Assembly (NCBI GenBank): GCA_030529385.1
Contig: JAUMWY010000004.1
Span: 1 to 55,012 of the forward strand
DNA from: Candidatus Saccharimonadota bacterium
GTDB lineage: Bacteria > Patescibacteriota > Saccharimonadia > Saccharimonadales > Saccharimonadaceae
Length of the DNA stretch: 55,012 nucleotides
Reading direction: 5' to 3'
Shown: piece by piece, positions 9,514 to 17,587 of the stretch
How positions within the stretch are numbered: position 1 is the stretch's first letter
Layout of the letters: each line of letters opens with the position of its first letter
Translations under genes and position numbers: made by a program
The notes under the pieces: model-generated
The model's input: the letters and a program-made list of their open reading frames with translations, nothing else
The model's database searches: none
Told to the model about the DNA's origin: nothing

Positions 9514-10737
9514 CTATTCATCTCCTTCCGCAACCAGCACGAATGTATTCTTACCCTTCTTGATGAGCGACCGCTGCTGCAACACCGTATCATCAGCGAT
9601 TTTCTGGCCGTTAACGCTAATAGCATTACCGGCCAGTAACCGCCTTGCTTCGCCATTTGACGCGGCCACCCCAGACACCACCAGCGCCTCAATCACACCA
9701 ACGCCAACATCAACGCGCGGAATCTCCTGCGCCAACAACTCAATATCCTCGTCTGCCAAGGCTTGGAAATCGCCGCCACCAAACAGCACCTCAGTCACGC
9801 GCTCTACTGATTCACGCCGCCCCACGCCATGCACAATATCCGTCACTTCCCGCGCCAGGACTTTCTGCGCCGAGCGCGCACCTGGATTGACGGCGTGATT
9901 TTCGGCGATCGCTTCGATGGTTGGGCGGTCGAGCGTAGTGTAGATTTTCATATAATCAATCACGCCCTCGTCATCGACATTCAGCCAGAACTGATAGAAT
10001 TTATAGACGCTCGTCTTACTCTCATCCAGCCAAATAGCGCCACCTTCTGATTTGCCAAACTTACGTCCCGTAGCCTTATCAATCACCAGCGGTGTCGAGT
10101 AGACGTGTGCCTCGCCGCTCGCCAGTTTACGAATCAGGGTCACGCCAGTGATGGAATTGCCCCACTGATCAGCCCCGCATAGCTGCAGGCTGACGCCATG
10201 CTCACGGAACAGATGTAAGAAATCATAGCCCTGAATCAGTGAGTAGCTAAATTCAGCATAGCTAATGCCGCTGCCACCCTCGCCAATGCGCGCCTGAACG
10301 AACTCCCGGTCCAAAAGCTGCGTCATTGACATATGTTTACCAACTTTATACAGAAAATCGATGTAATTGATGTCGCGGAACCAGTCGGCGTTATTTACCA
10401 GATGAAAATCGCGGCCGGCAAACACTTTTTTGTACTGTGCGGCAATTGCTGCGGTATTGTGAGCCACTACGCTGGCATCGCGCACTTCGCGCTCATCCTT
10501 TTTGCCGTCTGGATCACCGATCATGCCCGTCGCGCCGCCCACTAGCAGATATGCTTCATGCCCATGTTCGATGAATAATCGCACCATCATGGCCGCAGCC
10601 AAATTACCGATTGTCATACTATCAGCACTCGGATCAACACCAAAATAGAACGATCGAGGCTCATTCACTGCATCAATGTCAGTGAATGTCGTTTGATTAA
10701 CAAACCCTCGCCACTGTAATTCTTCTGATAACTGCAT
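9514..10737 (-). CDS. tyrS: Tyrosine--tRNA ligase
   Basis: Class I synthetase charging tRNA-Tyr. The 407-aa sequence has the HIGH-equivalent STIGNLAAAMM motif written here as TIGNL, the tyrosine pocket motif LLVGGATGMIGDP, the QLCGADQWGNSITG motif, and KFGKS as the KMSKS loop (about residue 228). The C-terminal S4-like RNA-binding domain spans about 340-405 and includes EARRLLAGNAISVNGQKI. Length is typical. It is the first gene of a five-gene operon. The leader is short (about 25-30 nt) with an AAGGAGA ribosome-binding site, and no leader peptide or attenuator is visible, in contrast to hisS. Confidence 0.96.
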   Translation of the reverse strand: MQLSEELQWRGFVNQTTFTDIDAVNEPRSFYFGVDPSADSMTIGNLAAAMMVRLFIEHGHEAYLLVGGATGMIGDPDGKKDEREVRDASVVAHNTAAIAAQYKKVFAGRDFHLVNNADWFRDINYIDFLYKVGKHMSMTQLLDREFVQARIGEGGSGISYAEFSYSLIQGYDFLHLFREHGVSLQLCGADQWGNSITGVTLIRKLASGEAHVYSTPLVIDKATGRKFGKSEGGAIWLDESKTSVYKFYQFWLNVDDEGVIDYMKIYTTLDRPTIEAIAENHAVNPGARSAQKVLAREVTDIVHGVGRRESVERVTEVLFGGGDFQALADEDIELLAQEIPRVDVGVGVIEALVVSGVAASNGEARRLLAGNAISVNGQKIADDTVLQQRSLIKKGKNTFVLVAEGDE

Positions 10738-10768
10738 ATATTCTCCTTGTCAACTAATCGTAAGTATA

Positions 10769-10777
10769 ATTATAGCA
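10769..10777 (-). promoter_or_regulatory. tyrS operon promoter (extended -10)
   Basis: On the minus strand TGC-TATAAT forms an extended -10. The -35 region is weak (TCGCTT at 17 nt). Predicted start near 10762 leaves a leader of about 25 nt with a ribosome-binding site. It is divergent from the PBP promoter 12 bp away. Confidence 0.7.
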
Positions 10778-10788
10778 GTGTTTCATGA

Positions 10789-10816
10789 TTGAAGCGAACC
10801 ATAGCCGTGATATAAT
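10789..10816 (+). promoter_or_regulatory. Promoter for the class A PBP, predicted leaderless
   Basis: TTGAAG (10789-10794) is followed after 16 nt by TATAAT (10811-10816) with an extended TGA before it. Exactly 6 nt separate the hexamer from the GTG start at 10823, so the transcript should begin at or next to the start codon. Confidence 0.75.
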
Positions 10817-10822
10817 GAAAGA

Positions 10823-13534
10823 GTGAAAAAGAGCATCAATCGTCTAAGGAAGTCGGTCAAGGCTGTGTCGCCGAAAAAGGCCGTACAGGCCGCAAAGTCG
10901 GCCGTGAAAAAGCGCTCATCAACCAAGCATTTGAGCGTTTACGCTAATCTTGCCAACAAGCGCAAACTAAAGAAGGATAAGCAATCGCGTGAGCGAGCGG
11001 AATATTTGGCGAGTCTGCCAAAGCATCCAGTAAAGCGCTTCTTCTATCGCTTACACCCAAAGCGAGTCGCTAAGTACTGGTTCTCAAAGCGTGGTGCGAT
11101 GATGCTGCTGAAGATCACCGGCGTGACGATTGCGGTGGTTGCGTTGTTGGTGATCGGCGCCTTTGCTTATTTCCGCAAAGACCTTGATAAGATTCGTCCT
11201 GGCGAGATCGCTAAGCGCGTGCAGACGACGGTGACGAAGTATTATGATCGCAATGGTGTGCTGCTTTGGGAAGACAAGGGAACTGGCAATTACAAGTTAG
11301 TGGTTGAGTCCGATCAGATTAGTCAATATCTCAAACATGCAACAGTAGCGATTGAGGATAAAGATTTCTATAAGCACCACGGCGTTAGCATTAGTGGCCT
11401 GACGCGTGCTATGCTGTCAAATGCTCGCGGTGGACAAGTGCAGGGCGGTTCAACCCTGACGCAGCAGCTGGTTAAGCAAGTTTTCTTTGCAGAGGAGGCT
11501 GGCGAACGAGGCCTTAAGGGTATCCCGCGCAAGATTAAAGAGATGATTCTGGCGATTGAAGTTGAGCGGATGTATAATAAAGACCAGATTTTGACGCTGT
11601 ATCTTAATGAGTCGCCATACGGTGGTCGGCGTAATGGCGCGGAGTCGGCTTCACAGACCTATTTCCGTAAGAGCGCCAAGGATTTGACGCTGGCGGAAGC
11701 GGCGCTATTGGCGGGCATTCCGCAGAACCCATCGCACTTCAATCCGTATAACCCGGCTGGTCATAAGGCGTTGATTGCTCGGCAGCACACTGTGCTTGAT
11801 TATATGGCGGAGCAGGGATATGTGACGCAAAAAGAGGCTGATGAGGCGAAAAAATATCCGATTCTTGATAATATCCACCCGCAAATTGAGCAGACTGAAG
11901 GTATTAAAGCGCCGCATTTTGTGTTGATGGTGCGCAGCCAGCTGGAGAAGGAGCTGGGCAAGGGTGTGGTCGGTCGCGGTGGCTTGACGGTAAAGACGAC
12001 GCTGGATTGGCGCATTCAGGAGAAGCTAGAGCAGGAAATGAAGGCGTTCTTTGATAGCGGGCGGCCGAAGTACGCTGGCGCCAGCAATGGTTCGTCGGTG
12101 ATTGAAGATGCGCAGACGGGGCAAATCGTTGCGCTGCTGGGTAGTCGTGACTTCTCCTATCCTGTATTCGGTCAGGATAATGCTGCCAATGCATTCATTC
12201 AACCTGGCTCATCCATTAAACCATTCGTTGTAGCTCATTTGTTTGAAAATCATCCAGGTCAGCCAGGCTATGGCAGCGGTACGGTACTGGCTGATGAAAA
12301 TATTGACCGGATTTATGGCGCAAAGCTGAACAACTGGGATAATCGCTTTATGGGCAATATTCCGCTGCGGCGGTCGCTCGGTTTGTCGCGCAATACCCCG
12401 ATTGTCAAGGCGATGTATATTGCGGGTAATGGCAGCGCGGTGCCGACGGTGGAATACATTCGTAAAGTGGGTAATACCGAATATTGTATGCCGGAACAGA
12501 ATGCTGGTGGCTACGGTTTGTCAGCGGCTATTGGCGGTTGTGGTTCGCAGCAGATTGGCCTGACGAACGCCTATGGTACACTGGCGCGGCTGGGTACTCA
12601 CAAGCAGTCGTCGACAGTGATGGAAGTGACGAATTCGCAAGGCGAGACGCTGAAAAAGTGGAAGGATAATGGCGAACAATCGATGGATCCGCAGGTTGCT
12701 TACATCATGAACGATATCCTGGCGGACCGCGGCAATACCTTGGTGCCGGCCGGCATTCCGGGTGTGCGAGCTGGCTTTAAGACTGGTACTTCTGACCGCG
12801 GCAATCAGCCAAAGGATATCTGGCTGGCGAGCTATACGCCAGCGCTGGCGATGACGGTGTGGCTTGGTAATTCCGACGGCGCGACACTGGGCACCATCAA
12901 CTCAACTATTGCACTGCCAGTCATTCAGAAAGTGATGGCGTATGGACACACTGAGATTTATGCCAAAGAAGGCAAGTGGAATCCGAATATGTGGTACAAT
13001 CGTCCGGCTGGTATTCAGCAGGTTGGCCGTGAGCTGTATCCGTCATGGTGGAATAAATCACAGAGTCAGTCAACCACGAAAATGACCTTTGATCGCGTGT
13101 CAAAGAAAAAGGCCACTCAGTGTACGCCGGATGCGGCTCGTGAGGAGGTTGAGGTGACGAAGGTGACTGACCCAATCACCAAGAAGGAGGTTATTACGGC
13201 GCCGGACGGCTATGACGCTAAGGCTGATGACGATGTACACAACTGCGATGACACTAAGCCGCGCATCGGTGGTATAAGTGTAAAGCGGTCGGGCGGTTCG
13301 CATGTTATTGAAGTTTCGGCCATCAGCGGTAAGTTTAGCCTGGCGACAATTGATATTAGCGTTGATGGCAGGTCAGTGAAGTCGGGTGCCCTGAGCGCGG
13401 CTGGCGGCACGGAGCGAGTATCAGTGAACGCCGGCAGCGGCCAACACACAGTAACGGTAACCATCCGCGACGAAGCCTACTATACAGCAACTGGCAGCAC
13501 GACCTTCCGAGGTAGTGTCAGCAGCGGTAATTAA
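10823..13534 (+). CDS. Class A penicillin-binding protein (transglycosylase/transpeptidase)
   Basis: Bifunctional peptidoglycan synthase. Residues 1-90 form a strongly basic cytoplasmic extension, followed by one membrane helix (about 92-115). The GT51 glycosyltransferase domain has its catalytic Glu at 178 in AIEDKDFYKHHG, then GGSTLTQQLVKQ. The transpeptidase domain has SxxK at Ser463-Lys466 (GSSIKP), the SRNTP motif as SxN, and KTG at 653-655. The C-terminus (about 740-903) contains a Cys-containing linker and an Ig/fibronectin-like beta domain. At 903 aa it is at the long end for PBP1a. The start is GTG, directly downstream of the promoter, with no ribosome-binding site; the next in-frame Met (near 11098) would delete the cytoplasmic tail. 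It ends at a strong terminator. Confidence 0.95.
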   Translation: MKKSINRLRKSVKAVSPKKAVQAAKSAVKKRSSTKHLSVYANLANKRKLKKDKQSRERAEYLASLPKHPVKRFFYRLHPKRVAKYWFSKRGAMMLLKITGVTIAVVALLVIGAFAYFRKDLDKIRPGEIAKRVQTTVTKYYDRNGVLLWEDKGTGNYKLVVESDQISQYLKHATVAIEDKDFYKHHGVSISGLTRAMLSNARGGQVQGGSTLTQQLVKQVFFAEEAGERGLKGIPRKIKEMILAIEVERMYNKDQILTLYLNESPYGGRRNGAESASQTYFRKSAKDLTLAEAALLAGIPQNPSHFNPYNPAGHKALIARQHTVLDYMAEQGYVTQKEADEAKKYPILDNIHPQIEQTEGIKAPHFVLMVRSQLEKELGKGVVGRGGLTVKTTLDWRIQEKLEQEMKAFFDSGRPKYAGASNGSSVIEDAQTGQIVALLGSRDFSYPVFGQDNAANAFIQPGSSIKPFVVAHLFENHPGQPGYGSGTVLADENIDRIYGAKLNNWDNRFMGNIPLRRSLGLSRNTPIVKAMYIAGNGSAVPTVEYIRKVGNTEYCMPEQNAGGYGLSAAIGGCGSQQIGLTNAYGTLARLGTHKQSSTVMEVTNSQGETLKKWKDNGEQSMDPQVAYIMNDILADRGNTLVPAGIPGVRAGFKTGTSDRGNQPKDIWLASYTPALAMTVWLGNSDGATLGTINSTIALPVIQKVMAYGHTEIYAKEGKWNPNMWYNRPAGIQQVGRELYPSWWNKSQSQSTTKMTFDRVSKKKATQCTPDAAREEVEVTKVTDPITKKEVITAPDGYDAKADDDVHNCDDTKPRIGGISVKRSGGSHVIEVSAISGKFSLATIDISVDGRSVKSGALSAAGGTERVSVNAGSGQHTVTVTIRDEAYYTATGSTTFRGSVSSGN

Positions 13535-13546
13535 TAAATATCTAAA

Positions 13547-13575
13547 AAATACCCCGTTGTTGTGACGGGGTATTT
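13547..13575. terminator. Bidirectional terminator between PBP and GH13 genes
   Basis: AAATACCCCGT (13547-13557) and ACGGGGTATTT (13565-13575) form an 11-bp stem with a 7-nt loop, between convergent genes and with A/T runs on both sides. Confidence 0.88.
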
Positions 13576-13588
13576 GCTATGAAAGAGG

Positions 13589-15175
13589 CTACTGACGCGC
13601 GGATAACAGCGCCGCTGCGTACGGTGCGAGAGTGATTTGATGGCGATGTATAGTGGCGGCGTCAGTCTCAGAAGCGATGACAAGCTGCACCGTTTCGGGT
13701 AGTGTGATGGTTTGTGGTTGGTCGGCGAAATTAACCAGGGTATAGGCGCGCTCGTCCCGGAGGCTATGCCGCAGAACTAACACGTAACCGCTATCAGTCT
13801 GTAGTGGCGTGACAGTGCCTTTCGTTATCACTGGTAGTTCGCGGCGCAACTGCAATAAGTCACGATGCAGGCGGAGGAGCGAGGTCGGATCGTCCAGTTG
13901 CGACAAGACATTGACAGTCGGATGATTATCGTGCACCGGCAGCCACGGCGTCACGAACGAAAAGCCAGCATGCGGCGCATTTGCCCACTGCATCGGCGTC
14001 CGAGCACGGTCACGGCTATCGTGCGGCGAATGATTTGGGCTAAAAGTATCACGCACGTCATCATCGCTCAGCTCACCATTCTCCATGCCAATCTCATCGC
14101 CGTAGTACACCACGCTCACACCAGGGCAGGTCAGATTAAGGAATTGCAGGGCGCGGGCTCGTTGCGGCCCAAGGCGTGAAGTAATGCGCGGCTGATCGTG
14201 ATTACCGACGCAGAAAAACGGCAGTGACGCACCGGCCGCCGTGAGATAGCGCCTAATTGCTTGTCCGGCGCGCTCGGCATGCCACTCATCTTGCCGATGT
14301 TCCATGAAAAACGCCGACCCTTGAGGATGCGCCTGCAAGACTGCTTGGTATTGATCATAGATATCGCCCAATTGCCCATCAGGGTAAAACTCAAACACCA
14401 TCTGCCGGTCGTCGTACTCGTCGCATACACTGGCTAGCTCATGCAAATATTCCTGAAAATGTGGCCCGTATTTACAATGCGTGTGCCGGAAGGCGCCGTA
14501 TTCTCCTGCTGGCCCATGAAAATCCGGGTTTGGCTCGTCATCGCCAAGCTCTGGGTCTTTAGAAATCCCCCAAATCGCATCAACCCGCATGCCGTCAACG
14601 CCCATATCAAACCAAAACCGCACCACAGATTTCATCGCCTCGCGCACTTCGGGGTTATCCCAGTTAAGATCAGGTTGAGTCGGCAGGAAGGAATGAAGAT
14701 AGTATTGACCAGTCGCTTCGTCCAGCATCCAGGATGAGCCGCCCGCTAAACTGCGCCAGTTATTCGGTGCGCCGTTGTCCCGCCCATTGCGCCACACATA
14801 CCAATCACGCTTTGGATTATCCGTTGAAGCGCGCGATTCTTGAAACCACGGGTGCTGGTCGGAAGTATGGCACGGCACGAGGTCAATCATAACCTTAATA
14901 TTGTGCTGGTGCGCTGTTTTAAGGAGCTGTTTAAAGTCCTGTAGCGAGCCAAAAATCGGGTCAACCGACCGATAGTCCGCCACATCATAGCCAAAATCGG
15001 TCATTGGCGAGGTGAAAAATGGCGAAATCCACACCGCATCAATCCTCAGCCAACTCAGATAATCCAGCCGCGAGGTAATGCCGCGTAAATCACCCACGCC
15101 ATCGCTATTGGTATCACGAAAACTGCGCGGATAAATCTGATACAGCGACGTAACATCGCGCCATTGCGTAGTCAT
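13589..15175 (-). CDS. GH13 alpha-glucosidase / oligo-1,6-glucosidase-like
   Basis: Glycoside hydrolase family 13 enzyme acting on alpha-glucosidic bonds of oligosaccharides. The N-terminal signature YQIYPRSFRDTNSDGVGDLRGI (split at residues 12-33) is that of alpha-glucosidases and related enzymes. The catalytic triad is visible: Asp199 in DGMRVDAIW, Glu262 in VFEFYPDG and Asp327 in VGNHDQPR. The (beta/alpha)8 barrel is followed by a small C-terminal beta domain (about 440-528). Length, 528 aa, is normal. No signal peptide is present, so it should act on sugars imported into or stored in the cytoplasm. It is a single-gene unit with a terminator at each end. Confidence 0.93.
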   Translation of the reverse strand: MTTQWRDVTSLYQIYPRSFRDTNSDGVGDLRGITSRLDYLSWLRIDAVWISPFFTSPMTDFGYDVADYRSVDPIFGSLQDFKQLLKTAHQHNIKVMIDLVPCHTSDQHPWFQESRASTDNPKRDWYVWRNGRDNGAPNNWRSLAGGSSWMLDEATGQYYLHSFLPTQPDLNWDNPEVREAMKSVVRFWFDMGVDGMRVDAIWGISKDPELGDDEPNPDFHGPAGEYGAFRHTHCKYGPHFQEYLHELASVCDEYDDRQMVFEFYPDGQLGDIYDQYQAVLQAHPQGSAFFMEHRQDEWHAERAGQAIRRYLTAAGASLPFFCVGNHDQPRITSRLGPQRARALQFLNLTCPGVSVVYYGDEIGMENGELSDDDVRDTFSPNHSPHDSRDRARTPMQWANAPHAGFSFVTPWLPVHDNHPTVNVLSQLDDPTSLLRLHRDLLQLRRELPVITKGTVTPLQTDSGYVLVLRHSLRDERAYTLVNFADQPQTITLPETVQLVIASETDAATIHRHQITLAPYAAALLSARQ

Positions 15176-15181
15176 GGTTTA

Positions 15182-15187
15182 AGTATA
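15182..15187 (-). promoter_or_regulatory. -10 element of the GH13 gene, predicted leaderless
   Basis: Minus-strand TATACT is followed by exactly 6 nt (TAAACC) and then the ATG at 15175. No convincing -35 box or ribosome-binding site is seen. Confidence 0.55.
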
Positions 15188-15272
15188 AGCGAGATGTGAG
15201 GGAATTGCTAGTTGCTCGGGGCGCGTTCCGGGGCGGTATATGCTAGGTAGTTCAGATTAGCCTTATAACACG

Positions 15273-15296
15273 AAAAAACCCGTCACGAGCGACGGG
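15273..15296 (-). terminator. Terminator after tRNA-Gly(GCC)
   Basis: On the minus strand CCCGTC, a 6-nt loop and GACGGG are followed by TTTTTT. It ends the leftward tRNA unit. The remaining stretch to the GH13 start (15188-15272) shows no gene. Confidence 0.85.
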
Positions 15297-15306
15297 ATAT
15301 TTTCGT

Positions 15307-15382
15307 TGGTGCGGGTTAGGAGACTCTAACTCCTGGCCTCTTCCATGGCAAGGAAGCGCTCTAACAACTGAGCTAAACCCGC
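15307..15382 (-). tRNA. tRNA-Gly(GCC), atypical elbow
   Basis: This is a 76-nt cloverleaf with encoded CCA. The acceptor GCGGGTT/AACCCGC, D stem GCTC/GAGC, anticodon stem CTTCC/GGAAG and T stem AGGAG/CTCCT are all fully paired. The anticodon loop is TTGCCAT, so the anticodon is GCC (glycine). Two near-universal bases are changed together. The D loop reads AGTTGTTA, giving U19 instead of G19. The T loop reads TTAGAGT, giving A56 instead of C56. The 19-56 tertiary pair is thereby converted from G-C to U-A. Its own promoter lies upstream and a terminator downstream, so it looks functional. Confidence 0.93.
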
Positions 15383-15398
15383 ATGTGGTCTATGTGAA

Positions 15399-15427
15399 AG
15401 TATAGCAAACCTTTCACGCTCATGCAA
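15399..15427 (-). promoter_or_regulatory. Promoter of tRNA-Gly(GCC)
   Basis: Minus-strand TTGCAT and TATACT are spaced 17 nt apart, and TGC precedes the -10 (extended). It lies between tRNA-Phe and tRNA-Gly, so the glycine tRNA need not depend on read-through. Confidence 0.75.
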
Positions 15428-15433
15428 GACTTT

Positions 15434-15509
15434 TGGTGGCTCCTCCCAGACTCGAACTGGGGACACAAGGCTCTTCAGGCCTCTGCTCTACCAACTGAGC
15501 TAAAGAGCC
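15434..15509 (-). tRNA. tRNA-Phe(GAA)
   Basis: This is a 76-nt cloverleaf with encoded CCA. The acceptor is GGCTCTT/AGGAGCC with one G-U, the D arm is GCTC-AGTTGGTA-GAGC, and the anticodon loop CTGAAGA gives GAA. The T arm CCCAG-TTCGAGT-CTGGG is canonical, in contrast to the neighbouring tRNA-Gly. Confidence 0.95.
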
Positions 15510-15529
15510 ACGTCAGGACTACGATTTTC

Positions 15530-15559
15530 ATTATACTACAGATTGCAGCCCGGACGCAA
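15530..15559 (-). promoter_or_regulatory. Promoter of tRNA-Phe
   Basis: Minus-strand TTGCGT (15559-15554) and TATAAT (15535-15530) are 18 nt apart. It is interleaved with the oppositely directed promoter of tRNA-Gly(CCC). Confidence 0.65.
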
Positions 15560-15571
15560 GCGTGTTACAAT
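15543..15571 (+). promoter_or_regulatory. Promoter of tRNA-Gly(CCC)
   Basis: TTGCAG (15543-15548) and TACAAT (15566-15571) are 17 nt apart, with TGT before the -10 (extended). The predicted start is just ahead of the tRNA at 15581. Confidence 0.72.
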
Positions 15572-15580
15572 AAGCAAGAC

Positions 15581-15655
15581 GCGGGTGTCGTATAACGGCT
15601 ATTATGTGACCTTCCCAAGGTTGAGACGGGAGTTCGACTCTCCCTATCCGCACCA
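15581..15655 (+). tRNA. tRNA-Gly(CCC)
   Basis: This is a 75-nt tRNA with encoded CCA. The acceptor GCGGGTG/TATCCGC has two G-U pairs. The anticodon arm TGACC-TTCCCAA-GGTTG gives anticodon CCC, and the T arm GGGAG-TTCGACT-CTCCC is canonical. The D arm begins GTAT and retains GG at 18-19, resembling E. coli glyT-type D arms. A hairpin terminator follows at once. Confidence 0.92.
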
Positions 15656-15658
15656 TAG

Positions 15659-15683
15659 ACTCCTCGGTGGCTGAGGAGTTTTT
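15659..15683 (+). terminator. Terminator after tRNA-Gly(CCC)
   Basis: ACTCCTC, a 7-nt loop and GAGGAGT are followed by a T run (15679-15683). Confidence 0.88.
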
Positions 15684-15695
15684 ATATGCATATTA

Positions 15696-16571
15696 CTACC
15701 AATTTTTCCGATTATGCCGGTAGTTACGACTCTTTTCATAGTCCGCATCGCTGCGCTGTCGTTGCTGAGACTTGGCGCGCTCTCGCTGAGCTTCGTTTGA
15801 TTTTGCTTCAAGTGCCCTAATTTTATCCTCGGTTGATTTGGTGTTGGTCGATGATGTGTCGTCACTTGACGACTGGCTGTTTTGACTGTCATTGTTGCGC
15901 GCCCGTTTTGCATTGTCGGATTTATTACTGACGCGTGATTGAATCTTTTTCGCCGTCTGGCTATTATCCTCGCCCGACCCGTCTTGTGGCGACGCGTCCT
16001 GTTGACCGCCGGACTGATTGTCTTGGTCTTCGTTATTTGGTGCGCTTTCTGATGGGTTTGTTGGCTGGTCTGCTTTGATATCAATACCGCAACTATCCTG
16101 CCCGTCGCGAATCACTGCCTTGACTTGGTCGTAGTGGAGAATTGCCTTGTCTAGCTGCTTGTCCTGCACTGCCTGATCGCCTAGCCGCTCCAGCGACAGC
16201 GCAAGGTTAATACGCACATTACATTCGTGCTTGGCCGGTACGGTCTCTAGCGCCTTGCGATACATCGCTTCAGCCCCGTGAAAATCGCTCTTCTTAAATA
16301 GCGCGTTGCCGTGGTTGAAAGGTGCCTTGTATGGTTCAAACCAGTTAGCGATGTGGAGCGGCTGCAATAAATTGGCGGCGGCCTGGAATTGGCTATGGTG
16401 ATAATTGGCATGAGCCAGGCTAGAAAACGTGGCGATGGCAATGAATTTTAGCGACACGACCAGTGCTACAAAACATAGGGGCGCGGAGTAAAGTAGCAGT
16501 CGCTTGCGATGACGTAGTCTGATGGCGTCAAAGTCAAGTTTTTTCAAATCAAACGGTCGCTGCGGGTTCAT
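15696..16571 (-). CDS. TPR-repeat membrane protein (BatC-like)
   Basis: Last gene of the MoxR/VWA operon. The 291-aa product has one membrane helix (about residues 25-50). Two or three TPR-like repeats follow (about 55-150, for example NHGNALFKKSDFHGAEAMYRKAL and LAL SLERLGD segments). The second half (about 165-291) is a long low-complexity region rich in Q, N, S, D and later R/K, probably disordered. In Bat-type operons the TPR protein is thought to act as an assembly platform with the VWA proteins; that role is inferred here. ATG at 16571 has an AAAGGAGG ribosome-binding site and overlaps the upstream stop by 4 nt (ATGA). Confidence 0.82.
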   Translation of the reverse strand: MNPQRPFDLKKLDFDAIRLRHRKRLLLYSAPLCFVALVVSLKFIAIATFSSLAHANYHHSQFQAAANLLQPLHIANWFEPYKAPFNHGNALFKKSDFHGAEAMYRKALETVPAKHECNVRINLALSLERLGDQAVQDKQLDKAILHYDQVKAVIRDGQDSCGIDIKADQPTNPSESAPNNEDQDNQSGGQQDASPQDGSGEDNSQTAKKIQSRVSNKSDNAKRARNNDSQNSQSSSDDTSSTNTKSTEDKIRALEAKSNEAQRERAKSQQRQRSDADYEKSRNYRHNRKNW

Positions 16572-17587
16572 GCTGAGCCTCCTTTCCGGGCAGTTTTTAG
16601 TGCCCGCGCCGTATTCCATAATTGCCATAATTCAGCAGACAGTAGCACGATAGCCACCGGCGCAATAATCCAGTACCAATCTTCATATGTGCTTGTTTCA
16701 TCGCTGCTTTTGATAATCTCCCCAATGTCAATCGTTGCGGTGATCTCTTTGGTGTCGTCCGGTTTGGTGCGGTGGATATACCTCAGCCCTGCTTGATTAG
16801 CGATGGTGCGTAGATTGTCTTCATCAAGCTTTGAGACGGCATCAGGGGGTGACAGCGCTTTTCCTGAGCGGTCTTTAAGGTACGCTTGTTTGTTATTATC
16901 CCAGCGCCGCCGGACTTCGTCGGCCATCTTGCCGCCACTAGTAGTGCCATAACCAAGGACGGCACCGCCTTTAATGAGTGGCTTTAATGCATGAAATGAC
17001 TTTGGCGATTCATCTGTCGTCTGCTCTCCGTCGCCCATGTAAAACACCACTCGGCCGCGATTTGGTGATCTATCAGCAATGCGACGCAGTTCTTTGGTGA
17101 GTCTATCTAGTCCGGCGTCAATTGAGCTACCCGCCGCATAGAGCGGTTCTTGGGCCGACAGCGTGTCAATCGCGCCGGCCAGTGTCGTCGTGTCGTGTGT
17201 TAATGGTAAATGCTGCACGACCTGATTATCAAAGCCAATAATGCTAAACCGCGCGCCGGTCAGCTCTTTAGCGATTTGCTTCACATCATGGCGTATGCCT
17301 TCAATGCGTGGCTGATTGCCGTTGTAATCCTCTGCAATGACGCTTGGCGTAGTGTCAATCATAAAGTAGACGTCAAGCAGTGCGTTGCCAGTCGCCCGGG
17401 AACCGCCGGGTGTGGCTGGTCGCAGAATCATCACGAGCAGTACGAGCACTAGCGCAGCACGCCGCAGCCACGACCATCGCTGTCGCGGTCGTCGCCAATG
17501 ACGGATGAGCAAGATAACTGCACCGATGAGCGGTGGTAGAAAGGCTAGCAGTAGCAGCCACCAAGGTAGAGCTGGTTGTATAATCAT
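16568..17587 (-). CDS. VWA-domain membrane protein (BatB-like)
   Basis: Membrane-anchored von Willebrand factor A protein of 339 aa. Two N-terminal membrane helices (about 6-27 and 38-55) and one near the C-terminus (about 305-325) flank a VWA domain beginning YFMIDTTPSV. The metal-ion site reads DTTPS instead of the usual DxSxS, so the second position is Thr and metal binding may be altered. Later motifs GSSIDAGLDRL and VFYMGDGEQT fit MIDAS loops 2 and 3. ATG at 17587 gives ATGA overlap with the upstream VWA gene. It is probably a partner of the other VWA protein in a MoxR-chaperoned complex; the substrate is unknown. Confidence 0.85.
   Translation of the reverse strand: MIIQPALPWWLLLLAFLPPLIGAVILLIRHWRRPRQRWSWLRRAALVLVLLVMILRPATPGGSRATGNALLDVYFMIDTTPSVIAEDYNGNQPRIEGIRHDVKQIAKELTGARFSIIGFDNQVVQHLPLTHDTTTLAGAIDTLSAQEPLYAAGSSIDAGLDRLTKELRRIADRSPNRGRVVFYMGDGEQTTDESPKSFHALKPLIKGGAVLGYGTTSGGKMADEVRRRWDNNKQAYLKDRSGKALSPPDAVSKLDEDNLRTIANQAGLRYIHRTKPDDTKEITATIDIGEIIKSSDETSTYEDWYWIIAPVAIVLLSAELWQLWNTARALKTARKGGSA

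Noticed and set aside
10738-10762. A tyrosine leader peptide or attenuator before tyrS, by analogy with hisS
   Set aside because: The leader is only about 25 nt, with no ORF and no hairpin followed by a T run.
15644-16084. 146-codon minus-strand frame overlapping the TPR gene
   Set aside because: It is another frame of the Q/N/S-rich low-complexity tail of the TPR gene and runs into the tRNA-Gly terminator.
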